From Cyclobacteriaceae bacterium (GTDB taxonomy: Bacteria > Bacteroidota > Bacteroidia > Cytophagales > Cyclobacteriaceae), in NCBI GenBank assembly GCA_030584025.1, contig CP129487.1, positions 3,439,001 to 3,503,000 on the forward strand: a stretch of DNA of 64,000 bases. The letters run 5' to 3'. Position 1 is the first letter of the stretch; each line of letters starts with the position of its first letter. The position numbers were made by a program, and so were the translations under genes. Below, one piece after another: positions 52,530 through 62,417 of this stretch. The notes beneath the pieces are model-generated. The model saw only the letters and a program-made list of their open reading frames with translations. It made no database searches and was not told the DNA's origin.

Positions 52530-53753
52530 ATGAAAAAAACAGCACTTCTTGGTTTATTCGGATTATTAATTTCTGCCTCACTTTTTGCACAGCAATTCGA
52601 TGAAGGTCGTATCCTTTCGCACATTAAAGTACTGGCTAGTGATGATCTTCAAGGGCGCGGCACAGGCACCGAAGGCGAAAAAATGGCTGCCGAATACATC
52701 TCCAAAACATACAAATCGCTTAAGCTAAAGCCGGTGGGCAAAGCCAAAAACTACCTTCAACCCTTTGAGTTTAAACGTGGGGCGCATGGTGAGGGCGAAC
52801 CGGGCACCGCTCATAATGTGGTGGGTTTTCTCGACAATAAAGCGGAATACACCATTGTTATTGGCGCGCATTATGATCACTTGGGCATTGGTGAACAAGG
52901 GAATTCGCTGGATGCCAATCCAAGCGGTAAAATTCATAACGGTGCTGATGATAATGCCTCTGGCGTGGCGGGCGTACTTGAGCTTGCCCGATACTTCAGC
53001 ACCAACAAGATTAAGGAGAAATACAATTTCGTTTTCATCTGCTTTTCGGGTGAAGAAATGGGTCTGTTCGGATCAAAGCATTTTACAGAGCATGCGCCAC
53101 TTGATCTGACGAAAGTAAATTACATGATCAACATGGATATGATTGGTAGACTTGATCCACAAACGAAAGCCCTGGCCGTGAACGGGACAGGAACAAGCCC
53201 GGTGTGGGAGCCATTGTTGCAGAAATTAGCATCCGATCAATTGAAAATAAAAACAGATTCTTCGGGAATCGGACCTTCTGATCATACTTCGTTTTACCTG
53301 AAAAATATTCCGGCACTTCATTTCTTCACAGGGGCGCATTCCGATTATCACAAACCCACAGATGATTGGGAAAAAATAAACACCAAAGGTCAGGCAGATG
53401 TGCTAACCCTGATTGCTAAATTGATTAACGAATTGGACAGTGAACCCAAGCTTGCCTTTCTTACTACCAAAGCAAAACCGATGGCGAGCCGCTCTGCTTT
53501 TAAAGTAACCATGGGCATTATGCCCAGCTATACAGCCGATGAACCTGGCGTTAAAGTGGATGGAGTAACCGATGGCAGACCCGGACAAAAAGCAGGCATT
53601 CAAACCGGAGACATTATCATCCAAATGGGCGACCTGACCATAAAAGACATTCAGGATTATATGGGTGCACTCGGAAAGTTTGATAAAGGGCAAACCATTC
53701 CGGTGAAGGTGAAGCGGGGTGGTGAAGTAATTACGCTCACCGTAAATTTCTAA
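52530..53753 (+). CDS. exported M28 family peptidase with a PDZ domain
   Basis: A 407-residue exported protein with a signal peptide ending in LFAQ (about residue 21). The M28 zinc-peptidase domain has the ligands in order: GAHYDHLG, HNGADDNASG, FSGEEMGLFGS, NMDMIGR, and a His in FTGAHSDYH. A C-terminal PDZ domain (about 320-405) includes GQKAGIQTGDIIIQMG. It should be an aminopeptidase in the periplasm or outside. I chose the ATG at 52530; the longer frame reads through the promoter box. Confidence 0.92.
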   Translation: MKKTALLGLFGLLISASLFAQQFDEGRILSHIKVLASDDLQGRGTGTEGEKMAAEYISKTYKSLKLKPVGKAKNYLQPFEFKRGAHGEGEPGTAHNVVGFLDNKAEYTIVIGAHYDHLGIGEQGNSLDANPSGKIHNGADDNASGVAGVLELARYFSTNKIKEKYNFVFICFSGEEMGLFGSKHFTEHAPLDLTKVNYMINMDMIGRLDPQTKALAVNGTGTSPVWEPLLQKLASDQLKIKTDSSGIGPSDHTSFYLKNIPALHFFTGAHSDYHKPTDDWEKINTKGQADVLTLIAKLINELDSEPKLAFLTTKAKPMASRSAFKVTMGIMPSYTADEPGVKVDGVTDGRPGQKAGIQTGDIIIQMGDLTIKDIQDYMGALGKFDKGQTIPVKVKRGGEVITLTVNF

Positions 53754-53773
53754 AAGAAGATTAATTCAGTTGC

Positions 53774-54913
53774 TTAACGAAGAAGCTCCCGTGAAATAAC
53801 CAGCTTCTGAATTTCTGTTGTGCCTTCATAAATCTGCGTGATCTTCGCATCGCGCATGAGGCGCTCAACGTGAAACTCTTTCACGTAGCCGTAACCACCA
53901 TGAATCTGAACCGCTTCGGTAGTTACCTCCTGAGCAATCTGTGAAGCGAAAAGTTTGGCTTGCGCTGCCGCCTTAACAAAATCCTTCCCCTGGTCTTTCA
54001 GGCACGCTGCATTCCAAACCAACAAACGGGCTGCATCAATTTTTGTAGCCATTTCCGCCAACTTGAATTGAATGGCCTGATGCTCGGCCAGATGTTTTCC
54101 GAAAGCTTTTCTTTCTTTGGAATATGTTAGCGCTAACTCATAAGCACCTGAAGCGATACCCAACGCCTGCGAAGCAATACCTATTCGTCCACCATTTAAG
54201 GTGGTCATGGCGAAGGTAAAACCAAAACCATCTTCACCAATACGATTGGCTTTCGGCACCTTTACATCGGTGAACATTAGCGAGTGTGTATCCGAACCAC
54301 GGATGCCCATCTTGTCTTCCTTCTTGCCAACTACAAAGCCGTGCATTCCCTTTTCAACAATCAAGGCATTAATACCCTTATGGCGCTTGGCTGCATCGGT
54401 TTGGGCGATGACTATATATACACTGGCACTGTTGCCGTTGGTGATCCAGTTTTTTGTTCCGTTTAAAAGATAGTGATCGCCTTTATCTTCTGCAGTAGTA
54501 CGCTGGCTTGTCGCATCTGAGCCTGCTTCGGGCTCCGACAAACAAAACGCACCGATGATCTCGCCTGCAGCCAGGCGCTTTAAATATTTTTCCTTTTGTT
54601 CTTCCGTTCCAAATTTCTCCAATCCCCAACACACCAATGAGTTGTTTACCGACATACACACCGAAGCCGATGCATCAATCTTTGAAATCTCTTCCATCGC
54701 CAACACATAGGAGATGGTGTCCATTCCTCCACCATTGTATTTCGGATCCACCATCATACCCATGAAACCGAGTTCACCCATTTTCTTTACCTGCTCGGCC
54801 GGAAACTTCTGCTCGGTATCCCGATCAATTACACCCGGCAATAATTCATTCTGCGCAAAATCTCTGGCAGCTTGTTGTACGGCAATGTGCTCTTCGGTTA
54901 GTTGAAAATTCAT
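53774..54913 (-). CDS. acyl-CoA dehydrogenase
   Basis: An FAD-dependent enzyme for the first step of fatty acid or branched-chain acyl-CoA oxidation. The 379-residue protein has the N-terminal helical domain (LTEEHIAVQQAARDFAQNEL), the middle signature GAFCLSEPEAGSDA, and the C-terminal catalytic glutamate in QIYEGTTEIQ. This layout fits short-chain or butyryl-CoA-type dehydrogenases. I chose the ATG at 54913; the upstream frame to 54973 crosses the hairpin. No other beta-oxidation genes are adjacent, though a 3-hydroxyacyl-CoA dehydrogenase-like gene lies at 63252. Confidence 0.93.
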   Translation of the reverse strand: MNFQLTEEHIAVQQAARDFAQNELLPGVIDRDTEQKFPAEQVKKMGELGFMGMMVDPKYNGGGMDTISYVLAMEEISKIDASASVCMSVNNSLVCWGLEKFGTEEQKEKYLKRLAAGEIIGAFCLSEPEAGSDATSQRTTAEDKGDHYLLNGTKNWITNGNSASVYIVIAQTDAAKRHKGINALIVEKGMHGFVVGKKEDKMGIRGSDTHSLMFTDVKVPKANRIGEDGFGFTFAMTTLNGGRIGIASQALGIASGAYELALTYSKERKAFGKHLAEHQAIQFKLAEMATKIDAARLLVWNAACLKDQGKDFVKAAAQAKLFASQIAQEVTTEAVQIHGGYGYVKEFHVERLMRDAKITQIYEGTTEIQKLVISRELLR

Positions 54914-54940
54914 GGTCTGTGCTTTTTCCGAATTAAACAA

Positions 54941-54971
54941 ATAGAAAGGGCCCGGGGTTAATTCCGGGCCC
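54941..54971 (-). terminator. GC-rich hairpin between the YugP-like protease and acyl-CoA dehydrogenase genes
   Basis: GGGCCCGG (54948-54955) pairs with CCGGGCCC (54964-54971) across an eight-base loop. On the minus strand it follows the protease stop by 32 bases and is followed by TTTCTATTT. It probably ends the protease transcript. Confidence 0.65.
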
Positions 54972-55003
54972 AAAATTAATTGAATACTTGAAATTATATC
55001 GGA

Positions 55004-55702
55004 TTAATCATCACGCCCACCCAGAAACATCATCACATAATATAAGAGGGTAGTCAGCGCACCGATTGCAGCCACCACATATGTCATGGCGGCCCACTTG
55101 AGCGCATCCTTTGCCATGTCATGCTCCTGGCGGTTTACAATTCCACGGTTTTCGATCCAGGCCAATGCCCTGCGGCTGGCATCAAATTCAACCGGTAGCG
55201 TTACAAAGGCAAACAAAGTGAACACCCCGTAACAGGCAATAATGATCAGCAAAGCTGAGTTCCAGGGCAAAATGCTTTGCATGAATGAACCTCCCAAAAT
55301 CATAGCCCAAAAAATCATGTTCATGATTTTACCACTCACATTTTGAATGGGCACCATAGCCGAACGGAACTGAAGCATGGAGTAAGCCGTAGCATGCTGC
55401 ACCGCGTGACCACATTCGTGGGCAGCAACGGCCGCTGCGGCAGCGCTTCTGCCATGATAAACTTCAGGGCTAAGGTTTACGGTTTTGTTTGCCGGATTGT
55501 AGTGGTCGGAAAGTTCACCCTCCACACTCAGTACCTGCACATCGTGAATGCCGTTATCGGCCAGCATCAGCTTGGCAATTTCAGCACCTGATAAATCGCG
55601 GTTCAACCGGATTTCGGAATACTTGCGGAATTTACTTTTCAGTCTGCCGCTAACGATCATCCCGATCACCATGAAAATTCCACCAATAATGAAAACACCC
55701 AT
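55004..55702 (-). CDS. zinc metallopeptidase, YugP family
   Basis: A 232-residue membrane protease with an N-terminal membrane helix (about 1-17) and the zinc motif HECGH at 95-99 followed by AVQHA, plus further C-terminal membrane segments. The zinc histidines lie in a cytoplasmic or periplasmic domain between helices. Homologues are of unknown substrate. It is downstream of the flippase-like gene by 87 bases and separated from the acyl-CoA dehydrogenase by a hairpin. Confidence 0.88.
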   Translation of the reverse strand: MGVFIIGGIFMVIGMIVSGRLKSKFRKYSEIRLNRDLSGAEIAKLMLADNGIHDVQVLSVEGELSDHYNPANKTVNLSPEVYHGRSAAAAAVAAHECGHAVQHATAYSMLQFRSAMVPIQNVSGKIMNMIFWAMILGGSFMQSILPWNSALLIIIACYGVFTLFAFVTLPVEFDASRRALAWIENRGIVNRQEHDMAKDALKWAAMTYVVAAIGALTTLLYYVMMFLGGRDD

Positions 55703-55789
55703 ATTTCTCTACGTTTTTAGATTTCTACTTTAACAACTTCCAAGCCAGTTGAATTCCCTGACAATTCGTCACGACTGGCCTTTACAAAG

Positions 55790-56830
55790 CTAATCAGAAG
55801 GTTGCTCATCCGATACGGGTGGTGCACTCTTTTGTTTTCTAAGAAGAACAGACGTCAAAATTAAGGAGATAACCCCGCCCACAATCATAATCAGGGTTTG
55901 CCAGCCATGGAAAACGAATGTAAACGCTACCGCATCAGCTTGCGGAACCTGGTACAATAGGGAAAGTCCGGCCGGTAACAGAACATGATACGACCCGGCC
56001 CCACCCGGAAGCGGTGCAGCCATGGCAATGGTGCCAATGGCAAAAAGTGAAAGTACTGCCCCAAAGCCAAGATGGGCAGTTTCATCAAACGCACGGATTA
56101 CGGCATAACTCATCAGAAAGTACAAAACCCAAATGACAACGGAGTGCAAAATGAAAAGCCCTTTACTTTCAAGTTTGAGTACTGAGGTTAGGCCGGTTTT
56201 AAATCCCTTCCATACGTTGCGAACCCGATCACGAAGCTTTTGATTTCTTTTTAAGATATAAAAGCCAATCAGGCTGATCACGATCAGCGCAACAAGCACC
56301 GTTATAATCAAACCCAATTTGCCCTGGCCAAGTACTGGTTGAATGGGTAAGGTTTCTATGAATCCAAAAAGTTTATCAGCCTCAACCACAAATGCCAGGG
56401 TCAACACAATCACCAAAAAAAACAAATCGGCAATTCGTTCTACCACCACCGTGCCGAATGAAACCTCCACGGGAATTTTGTGGAGCTTATATAAATTAAA
56501 ACACCGTGAGACTTCCCCACCCCGTGGAATAACCAGGTTTACGAGATAACCCACCATCAACGAAAGAAAACCCTTATACAAGGAAGTACTATGGCCTGCC
56601 GACTTTAATAACATCCGCCAGCGTTCGGCCCGAAGCACGTGACTGATCATCACAAAAACCAGCATGACCATGAGCCAAAACTTATCGGCCCGATGCCACG
56701 TGTTTAAGAGGTAATCCCATTTATTCTGACCTTCCTCAACCTGAATGGCACGCAGCGAAAACCACACGAGAAAAACGGTGGCTGCGAGGACAAGAATGTA
56801 TTGAACAAATACCCGGATGCGTGAACCCAA
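55790..56830 (-). CDS. flippase-like membrane protein (lysylphosphatidylglycerol synthase TM family)
   Basis: A 346-residue protein with about eight membrane segments and the motif VIPRGGEVSRCFNLYKL (residues about 98-114), which with the GGAGSYHVLLPAGLS region marks the LPG_synthase_TM/UPF0104 family; in some members this domain flips aminoacylated lipids. The start is a TTG at 56830, the only one at the right place. It ends 87 bases before the YugP-like gene and follows panD closely, which suggests it shares the pan transcript. Confidence 0.82.
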   Translation of the reverse strand: MGSRIRVFVQYILVLAATVFLVWFSLRAIQVEEGQNKWDYLLNTWHRADKFWLMVMLVFVMISHVLRAERWRMLLKSAGHSTSLYKGFLSLMVGYLVNLVIPRGGEVSRCFNLYKLHKIPVEVSFGTVVVERIADLFFLVIVLTLAFVVEADKLFGFIETLPIQPVLGQGKLGLIITVLVALIVISLIGFYILKRNQKLRDRVRNVWKGFKTGLTSVLKLESKGLFILHSVVIWVLYFLMSYAVIRAFDETAHLGFGAVLSLFAIGTIAMAAPLPGGAGSYHVLLPAGLSLLYQVPQADAVAFTFVFHGWQTLIMIVGGVISLILTSVLLRKQKSAPPVSDEQPSD

Positions 56831-56848
56831 TGCGGTGGAATTAAGCTG

Positions 56849-57196
56849 TCAATTTAATCGGTTATCGGGTGTTGGGAAAACAATAGTGGGTTTAAAAGTT
56901 TTGGCTTTTTCAAGCTTCATGGAGGCGTATGAAAAAATGATTACGATATCCCCCACCTGCACTTTGCGAGCAGCCGGCCCATTAAGGCAAATCATACCGG
57001 AGTCACGTTCTCCTTTGATGACATAGGTCTCCAAACGCTCACCGTTATTCACGTTTACAACGGTCACCTTTTCGCCTTCTATAAATCCGGCAGCATCCAT
57101 AAGCGTTTCATCAATGGTTATGCTACCTACATAATGCAGCTCGGCCTGGGTAATTTTTGCCCGATGTATTTTCGACTTTAAAACTTCAATTCTCAT
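56849..57196 (-). CDS. panD: aspartate 1-decarboxylase proenzyme
   Basis: Makes beta-alanine from aspartate for pantothenate synthesis. At 115 residues it has the usual length, with the self-cleavage site Gly24-Ser25 in YVGSITID producing the pyruvoyl group on Ser25. The later ARKVQVGDIVIIFSYASM is typical. It lies three bases downstream of panC, in one operon. Confidence 0.95.
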   Translation of the reverse strand: MRIEVLKSKIHRAKITQAELHYVGSITIDETLMDAAGFIEGEKVTVVNVNNGERLETYVIKGERDSGMICLNGPAARKVQVGDIVIIFSYASMKLEKAKTFKPTIVFPTPDNRLN

Positions 57197-57199
57197 AAA

Positions 57200-58042
57200 T
57201 CAAACAAACATATTATCAATTAAACGAACCCCACCCACATAGGCAGCCATACACAGTATAGCACGGTCAGCATCCCCAACAGATTTGATTGGGGTTAGGT
57301 TCTCTGCGTTTACCATTTCAAAATATTCAAGCTGCAAAGCTTCATTTTGATTAAACGTGTTCGTGACACTTTTCTTTACATCTTCAACAGACTTTCCGTG
57401 CAGAAGTTGTTCGCGGGCCTCATTCAAACATTTTGATAGTAAAGTGGCCTCCTTTCGTTGCACTTCTGAAAGTCGTTCGTTTCTTGAAGACATTGCAAGG
57501 CCATCAGGTTCACGAACGGTTTCAACTGCCTTAAGCTTTACGTTAAACTTTAACTCATTAACCAACGTGCAGATGATCACAAACTGTTGCCAATCCTTCT
57601 GTCCGAAATAGGCCGTATCTGGCTCCACAATATGAAACAGCTTTGATACCACTTGCGCGACCCCACTGAAATGACCCGGACGAAATTTTCCTTCCATCAC
57701 TTTATCCAGGTGCCCAAAATCAAAATTCAGGAATTGGCTATCCGGGCGCATCTCGGCTTCATCCGGACAAAACAACACATCGCACCCTTCCTGCTTTAAT
57801 AAATCAATATCCCGTTCAATATTTCGGGGGTATTTGGCGAAATCCTCAGCATTATTGAACTGGGTGGGGTTAACAAAAACAGAGCAAACGGTAAACGGGT
57901 GGTTGGCACGTGAAGCGGCAACTAATTCCAAATGTCCGCGGTGAAGGGCCCCCATGGTGGGAACAAATCCGGGCTTTTGTCCAGCCCTCCATTTTTCAAC
58001 CAAAAATGCCCTTAGGGGCTTAATTTCCCTGAAAATCTGCAT
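57200..58042 (-). CDS. panC: pantothenate synthetase
   Basis: Joins pantoate and beta-alanine using ATP. The 280-residue protein has the nucleotidyltransferase motif MGALHRGHLEL (30-40) with both histidines, the VFVNPTQF segment, and QKDWQQF. It is next to panD; panB is not in the window. The divergent promoter region upstream is shared with the GT5 gene. Confidence 0.95.
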   Translation of the reverse strand: MQIFREIKPLRAFLVEKWRAGQKPGFVPTMGALHRGHLELVAASRANHPFTVCSVFVNPTQFNNAEDFAKYPRNIERDIDLLKQEGCDVLFCPDEAEMRPDSQFLNFDFGHLDKVMEGKFRPGHFSGVAQVVSKLFHIVEPDTAYFGQKDWQQFVIICTLVNELKFNVKLKAVETVREPDGLAMSSRNERLSEVQRKEATLLSKCLNEAREQLLHGKSVEDVKKSVTNTFNQNEALQLEYFEMVNAENLTPIKSVGDADRAILCMAAYVGGVRLIDNMFV

Positions 58043-58092
58043 GTTACAGCTTCGGATAAAGGCGCCAAATATAGGCTTTAATCAGAAAAAGA

Positions 58093-58124
58093 GTTGAATA
58101 AGGGGGGCGATTTTCGTACTTTTG
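58093..58124 (+). promoter_or_regulatory. candidate promoter of the GT5-DUF4270-glmS operon
   Basis: GTTG at 58093-58096 and TACTTTTG at 58117-58124 (exact TAnnTTTG) are 20 bases apart. The ATG at 58163 lies 38 bases after the -7 box, which leaves a normal leader. Confidence 0.55.
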
Positions 58125-58162
58125 TGGCTCATTTTCCGTTCAGTCAACTAATCAATCATATT

Positions 58163-58966
58163 ATGTCGAAACTCCGTATTCTTTATGTAGCCAGCGAGAT
58201 CAATCCCTTTCTGCAAACTTCTGAGGTAGCCGATTTTGTACGCAAGTTACCCCAGGCCATGCAGGAAAAGGGAATGGAGATCCGCATACTGGTGCCGCGC
58301 TTTGGGATTATTAATGAGAGAAAGAACCGGTTACATGAAGTAGTCAGATTATCGGGGATTAACATTGCCGTAGGTGATGAGGAAAAGCCCTTGACAATCA
58401 AGGTGGCTTCTATCCCGAATGCCAAACTTCAGGTTTACTTTATTGATAATGAAGATTACTTCCACAGAAAGTCTGTATTTCACGATAAAGAAAATCGCTT
58501 TTATGCCGATAACGATGAGCGTGCAATCTTCTTTTGCAAAGGTGCTATTGAAACCGTTCGTAAATTAGGGTGGGCACCGGATGTGGTACACTGCAACGAC
58601 TGGATTACCAGCTTCATTCCGTTGTACTTGAAAACCACCTACAAGAACGATCCGTTGTTCAAGAACGCAAAAACTGTTTTCACCATTTACAATAATAGCT
58701 TTACGCATAAGTTCAAGGAAGACATTATGAGCAAAGTGAAGATGATGGACATTGAAGACAAGATGTTGGGCAACCTGAAGTCGGCCGACTACGAAGGATT
58801 CATCCGCATGGGTGTTGAATTCTCCGATGCGGTTATTGTGGCAGGCGAGAACAAAAAACTTGAAGGGCTCTTCAAAAAAATAAAAGAAAAGAAAGTCGAA
58901 ACCATCGACAAAGACGAAAACTACACCGAATCATACTTCAATTTATATAATGAACTTGTGGGTTAA
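58163..58966 (+). CDS. GT5-domain glycogen/starch synthase-like protein, stand-alone N-terminal half
   Basis: A 267-residue protein that matches only the N-terminal (acceptor) half of glycogen/starch synthase: ILYVASEINPFLQTSEVADF at the start, then WAPDVVHCNDWITSFIPLYL and AKTVFTIYNNSF. The C-terminal nucleotide-binding half is missing, so it is unlikely to make glycogen on its own; a role in regulation or as a partial transferase is possible. It overlaps the DUF4270 gene by 17 bases, and glmS follows. Confidence 0.85.
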   Translation: MSKLRILYVASEINPFLQTSEVADFVRKLPQAMQEKGMEIRILVPRFGIINERKNRLHEVVRLSGINIAVGDEEKPLTIKVASIPNAKLQVYFIDNEDYFHRKSVFHDKENRFYADNDERAIFFCKGAIETVRKLGWAPDVVHCNDWITSFIPLYLKTTYKNDPLFKNAKTVFTIYNNSFTHKFKEDIMSKVKMMDIEDKMLGNLKSADYEGFIRMGVEFSDAVIVAGENKKLEGLFKKIKEKKVETIDKDENYTESYFNLYNELVG

Positions 58967-60506
58967 GCGAACATGGCAGCTACTTTTAGCTGCTTTGTTT
59001 TTGGTGGCTTGTGAAGATGAGACAAGCCTGTTGGGGTTTAAAGCTAATAACCGGTTTAATGTAAAGTTTCAGGAGTTTCTTGTTGGAGATGGGGCAATTG
59101 TTGCTACCGATCCTGAGTTAACCGATCAAGGAACAGGTGCAAGAAGACTACTTGCCGGTGAACACAATGACCCGATTATTGGCGCCATTAAGACAGAAGT
59201 TTTCACAGAGTTCTTACCTGCACTTACAACCAAGCTTGCTCAAAAAGAGGATCACACCTATGTGTATGACTCCATTACGCTGCAACTTCGATTAGATGGC
59301 TATTCATATGGTTTGAATACCAGTTCTGCCGGAACAGGCAAACTCAGCATTCGGAAAATTACAGAAGCAAATCCGTTAAATTTACGGCAAGAGTACTTCA
59401 CGATACCTGGAACCGACAAAGAAGTATTAGTAAACATTGCTAACCGATACTATTCCAATTCAACCGTTAATTATGCTGATGAAGCAGAAGAAATTGGTGA
59501 AACCCAATTCCAACAAATTTATCAGTTTGAACAGGAAGAAAGACGTGTTGCTACAAACATTACGGTTGAAAGAATAAACCGGCAAGATACACTGGTGGCA
59601 AGAGCAAGGCTTGATGACAGTTTTGGACTTGAACTTTTCAATGTAGCACTCAACGATGATGATCAGAATTTTTCAAACGCGACTAAGTTTCGTTCATTAT
59701 TTAAGGGCCTGGCACTTATTCCTGAGGGATGCGATGCTGTGTATGGACTTGAACCAGCAAATGCCTATTCTCAAATAAGATTGTACTATCACTCCGAACT
59801 TGCTGGTCAGGTTGTGGATACCCTGGCACGTGATTTTGGATTTTCAGGTGTTTCTTTTCATAATATTATTCCTGATCGTGTAGCCGAATTACCCGTTGTT
59901 GATCCTCCTTATGCAGCAGGAGAAGCAACCACCAGTCTACGTGTAGTACAGGGCGGTTATCCTATGGTTACTAAAGTTGACTTAAGCAGTTTTTACGAAG
60001 AATTTGCTGACGAGGTATCTGAAAAAAACATTATCATAAATGCTGCAGAAATTGTCATTGAATCAGTGAATACAACTGGTGACTATAAGCCTTTGCCTGT
60101 ATTAGAATTACGGCTGATGCAGGAGGATAATAATTTTTTGGATTATCGTGAACTCGATCAGACTACTAAAGATTCGCTGAACAAGTTTTTCATGTTCACC
60201 AACTTGATCAACTATTACGTTAGCAGTGACTTATCTCAACAAAGTCAGAATCGAATTGCTGGTAGCTTGCTTTATAATAGTTCAACCAAGACCTACACGG
60301 GTTCAATTACCTTGTTTATTCAAACGCTCTTTCAAAACAAAAACAGTCAGTATAGGCCACTTTATTTAGGCTTGTACCCAGGCACAAGCATTACAGGAGT
60401 TCCTTCGACAGTGCCCACCGGCAAAACACTTGATCGCACCGTCTTTACGAAAGAAAATATAAAACTGCGTGTTTATTATACGCAGCCGAATAATCAAAAC
60501 CTTTAA
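58950..60506 (+). CDS. DUF4270 family lipoprotein
   Basis: A 518-residue lipoprotein with the lipobox VAC (acylated cysteine at about residue 21) followed by the acidic residues EDE. The N-terminal beta-rich part contains LDDSFGLELF (about 223-232), then a long beta-rich body of the DUF4270 type, a family largely limited to Bacteroidota. It probably sits at the outer membrane; the function is unknown. The start at 58950 overlaps the GT5 gene and the end is 13 bases before glmS. Confidence 0.88.
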   Translation: MNLWVKRTWQLLLAALFLVACEDETSLLGFKANNRFNVKFQEFLVGDGAIVATDPELTDQGTGARRLLAGEHNDPIIGAIKTEVFTEFLPALTTKLAQKEDHTYVYDSITLQLRLDGYSYGLNTSSAGTGKLSIRKITEANPLNLRQEYFTIPGTDKEVLVNIANRYYSNSTVNYADEAEEIGETQFQQIYQFEQEERRVATNITVERINRQDTLVARARLDDSFGLELFNVALNDDDQNFSNATKFRSLFKGLALIPEGCDAVYGLEPANAYSQIRLYYHSELAGQVVDTLARDFGFSGVSFHNIIPDRVAELPVVDPPYAAGEATTSLRVVQGGYPMVTKVDLSSFYEEFADEVSEKNIIINAAEIVIESVNTTGDYKPLPVLELRLMQEDNNFLDYRELDQTTKDSLNKFFMFTNLINYYVSSDLSQQSQNRIAGSLLYNSSTKTYTGSITLFIQTLFQNKNSQYRPLYLGLYPGTSITGVPSTVPTGKTLDRTVFTKENIKLRVYYTQPNNQNL

Positions 60507-60519
60507 CAACTAAGCATTT

Positions 60520-62355
60520 ATGTGCGGAATAGTTGCCTACGTTGGCCATCGCGATGCCCAGGAAGTAATCATAAAGGGCCTTAAACGATTGGAGTACCGC
60601 GGGTACGACAGTGCAGGTATTGCCCTGTTGAATAACGGGCTTAACGTTTATAAGAAAAAAGGGAAAGTATCTGACCTGGAAGATCACCTTCATGATGCTA
60701 CGTTAAAAAGTACCATCGGCATCGGACATACCCGTTGGGCTACGCACGGTGAACCCAATGATGTAAATGCTCATCCGCATTATTCTTCTTCACGCAAGCT
60801 TGCGATTATCCACAACGGTATCATTGAAAATTACAGCTCGCTGAAACAAGAGCTGGTCAATAAAGGACATGTTTTTCTAAGTGAAACAGATACCGAGGTA
60901 TTAATTCACTTCATTGAAGACATTTGGGAAAATAACAACTGCACGCTTGAAGAAGCAGTGCGCCTGGCGCTTACCAAGGTGGTAGGTGCCTATGCCATTG
61001 TCATCATGTCGAACGATAATCCCGATCAACTCATTGCAGCACGTAAGGGTAGCCCATTGGTAATTGGGGTTGGGAAGGATGAATTCTTTATGGCTTCCGA
61101 TGCCACACCCATTATCGAATATACCAAAGATGTGGTTTACCTCAACGATCTGGAGATTGCCGTAATTGATGAGGGGCAACTACGCATCAAAACCATAGAA
61201 GATGCCCCAATGACTCCATACATTCAAAAATTGGAGCTGGAGCTGGAGGCAATCGAAAAGGGCGGGTTCGATCATTTCATGTTGAAAGAGATTTTTGAAC
61301 AACCGAAATCCATTAAAGATTGCTTGCGGGGAAGACTTGACTCACAAGCAGGAAGACTGGTATTGGGTGGTATCCGTGAGTATGTGAATAAGATGATGAA
61401 TGCGGAGCGCATCATCATTGTAGCCTGTGGCACATCCTGGCATGCCGGACTGGTAGCTGAATACATGATTGAAGAATTTTGCCGGATACCGGTTGAAGTC
61501 GAATATGCCTCAGAGTTTCGCTACCGCAATCCAATTATTCGCGAGGGTGATGTAGTCATTGCTATCTCACAGTCAGGAGAAACTGCAGATACACTCGCTG
61601 CCATTGAGCTGGCCAAATCCAAAGGTGCCATCATTATCGGGGTTTGTAACGTGGTGGGTTCATCCATTGCGCGTACGTCACATGCGGGTTCCTACACGCA
61701 TGCCGGACCCGAAATAGGAGTAGCCAGTACTAAGGCATTCACTGCACAACTTACAGTACTGAGTATGATTTGCCTCATCATCGCGCAAAAACGCGGGACC
61801 ATTACTGATCAGGCTTTTCACCAAATGTTGGTTGAATTGGAAACTATTCCTGAAAAAGTTGAAAGGGTGTTGAGGCTTAATGATAAGATTCGTGAAATCG
61901 CTTTCACGTTTAAGGATGTCTCTAATTTCCTTTACTTAGGCCGTGGTTATAACTTTCCAGTGGCTTTGGAGGGCGCCTTGAAACTGAAAGAAATTTCATA
62001 CATCCATGCAGAAGGTTACCCGGCTGCCGAAATGAAGCACGGTCCCATAGCGTTGATTGATGAAGAAATGCCCGTAGTGTTTATTGCTACACACGATGGA
62101 TCTTACGAGAAAGTTGTTTCCAACATTCAGGAAGTAAAGGCCCGAAAAGGAAGGGTCATTGCGGTTGTAACCGAAGGTGACAAGTTAATTCCGCAAATGG
62201 CAGAGTTCGTAATTGAAATTCCGGCCGTTCAGGATGCCTTGATACCGATTGTTTCTGTAATTCCGTTGCAGCTACTCTCATACCACATTGCTGTAATGCG
62301 TGGCTGTAACGTTGATCAGCCTAGAAATCTCGCTAAATCTGTAACTGTTGAATAA
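60520..62355 (+). CDS. glmS: glutamine-fructose-6-phosphate aminotransferase (isomerizing)
   Basis: Makes glucosamine-6-phosphate, the first step to UDP-GlcNAc for peptidoglycan and LPS. The 611-residue protein starts with MCGIVAYVGHRD, with the catalytic Cys2 of the glutaminase domain. Two SIS isomerase domains follow (CGTSWHAG and SQSGETADT in the first, LGRGYNFPVALEGALKLKE in the second). The C-terminal end DQPRNLAKSVTVE is typical. It is the third gene of a transcript with the GT5 and DUF4270 genes. No glmS ribozyme is visible: only 13 bases precede the start. Confidence 0.96.
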   Translation: MCGIVAYVGHRDAQEVIIKGLKRLEYRGYDSAGIALLNNGLNVYKKKGKVSDLEDHLHDATLKSTIGIGHTRWATHGEPNDVNAHPHYSSSRKLAIIHNGIIENYSSLKQELVNKGHVFLSETDTEVLIHFIEDIWENNNCTLEEAVRLALTKVVGAYAIVIMSNDNPDQLIAARKGSPLVIGVGKDEFFMASDATPIIEYTKDVVYLNDLEIAVIDEGQLRIKTIEDAPMTPYIQKLELELEAIEKGGFDHFMLKEIFEQPKSIKDCLRGRLDSQAGRLVLGGIREYVNKMMNAERIIIVACGTSWHAGLVAEYMIEEFCRIPVEVEYASEFRYRNPIIREGDVVIAISQSGETADTLAAIELAKSKGAIIIGVCNVVGSSIARTSHAGSYTHAGPEIGVASTKAFTAQLTVLSMICLIIAQKRGTITDQAFHQMLVELETIPEKVERVLRLNDKIREIAFTFKDVSNFLYLGRGYNFPVALEGALKLKEISYIHAEGYPAAEMKHGPIALIDEEMPVVFIATHDGSYEKVVSNIQEVKARKGRVIAVVTEGDKLIPQMAEFVIEIPAVQDALIPIVSVIPLQLLSYHIAVMRGCNVDQPRNLAKSVTVE

Positions 62356-62417
62356 AGTCTATGAATACACTCTTGATTTTTATTGTTGGTTTTTTTGCAG
62401 GGCTTGTGCTTTTAAAG

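Noticed and set aside
60507..60519. glmS ribozyme
   Set aside because: Only 13 bases lie between the DUF4270 stop and glmS, too short for the ribozyme.
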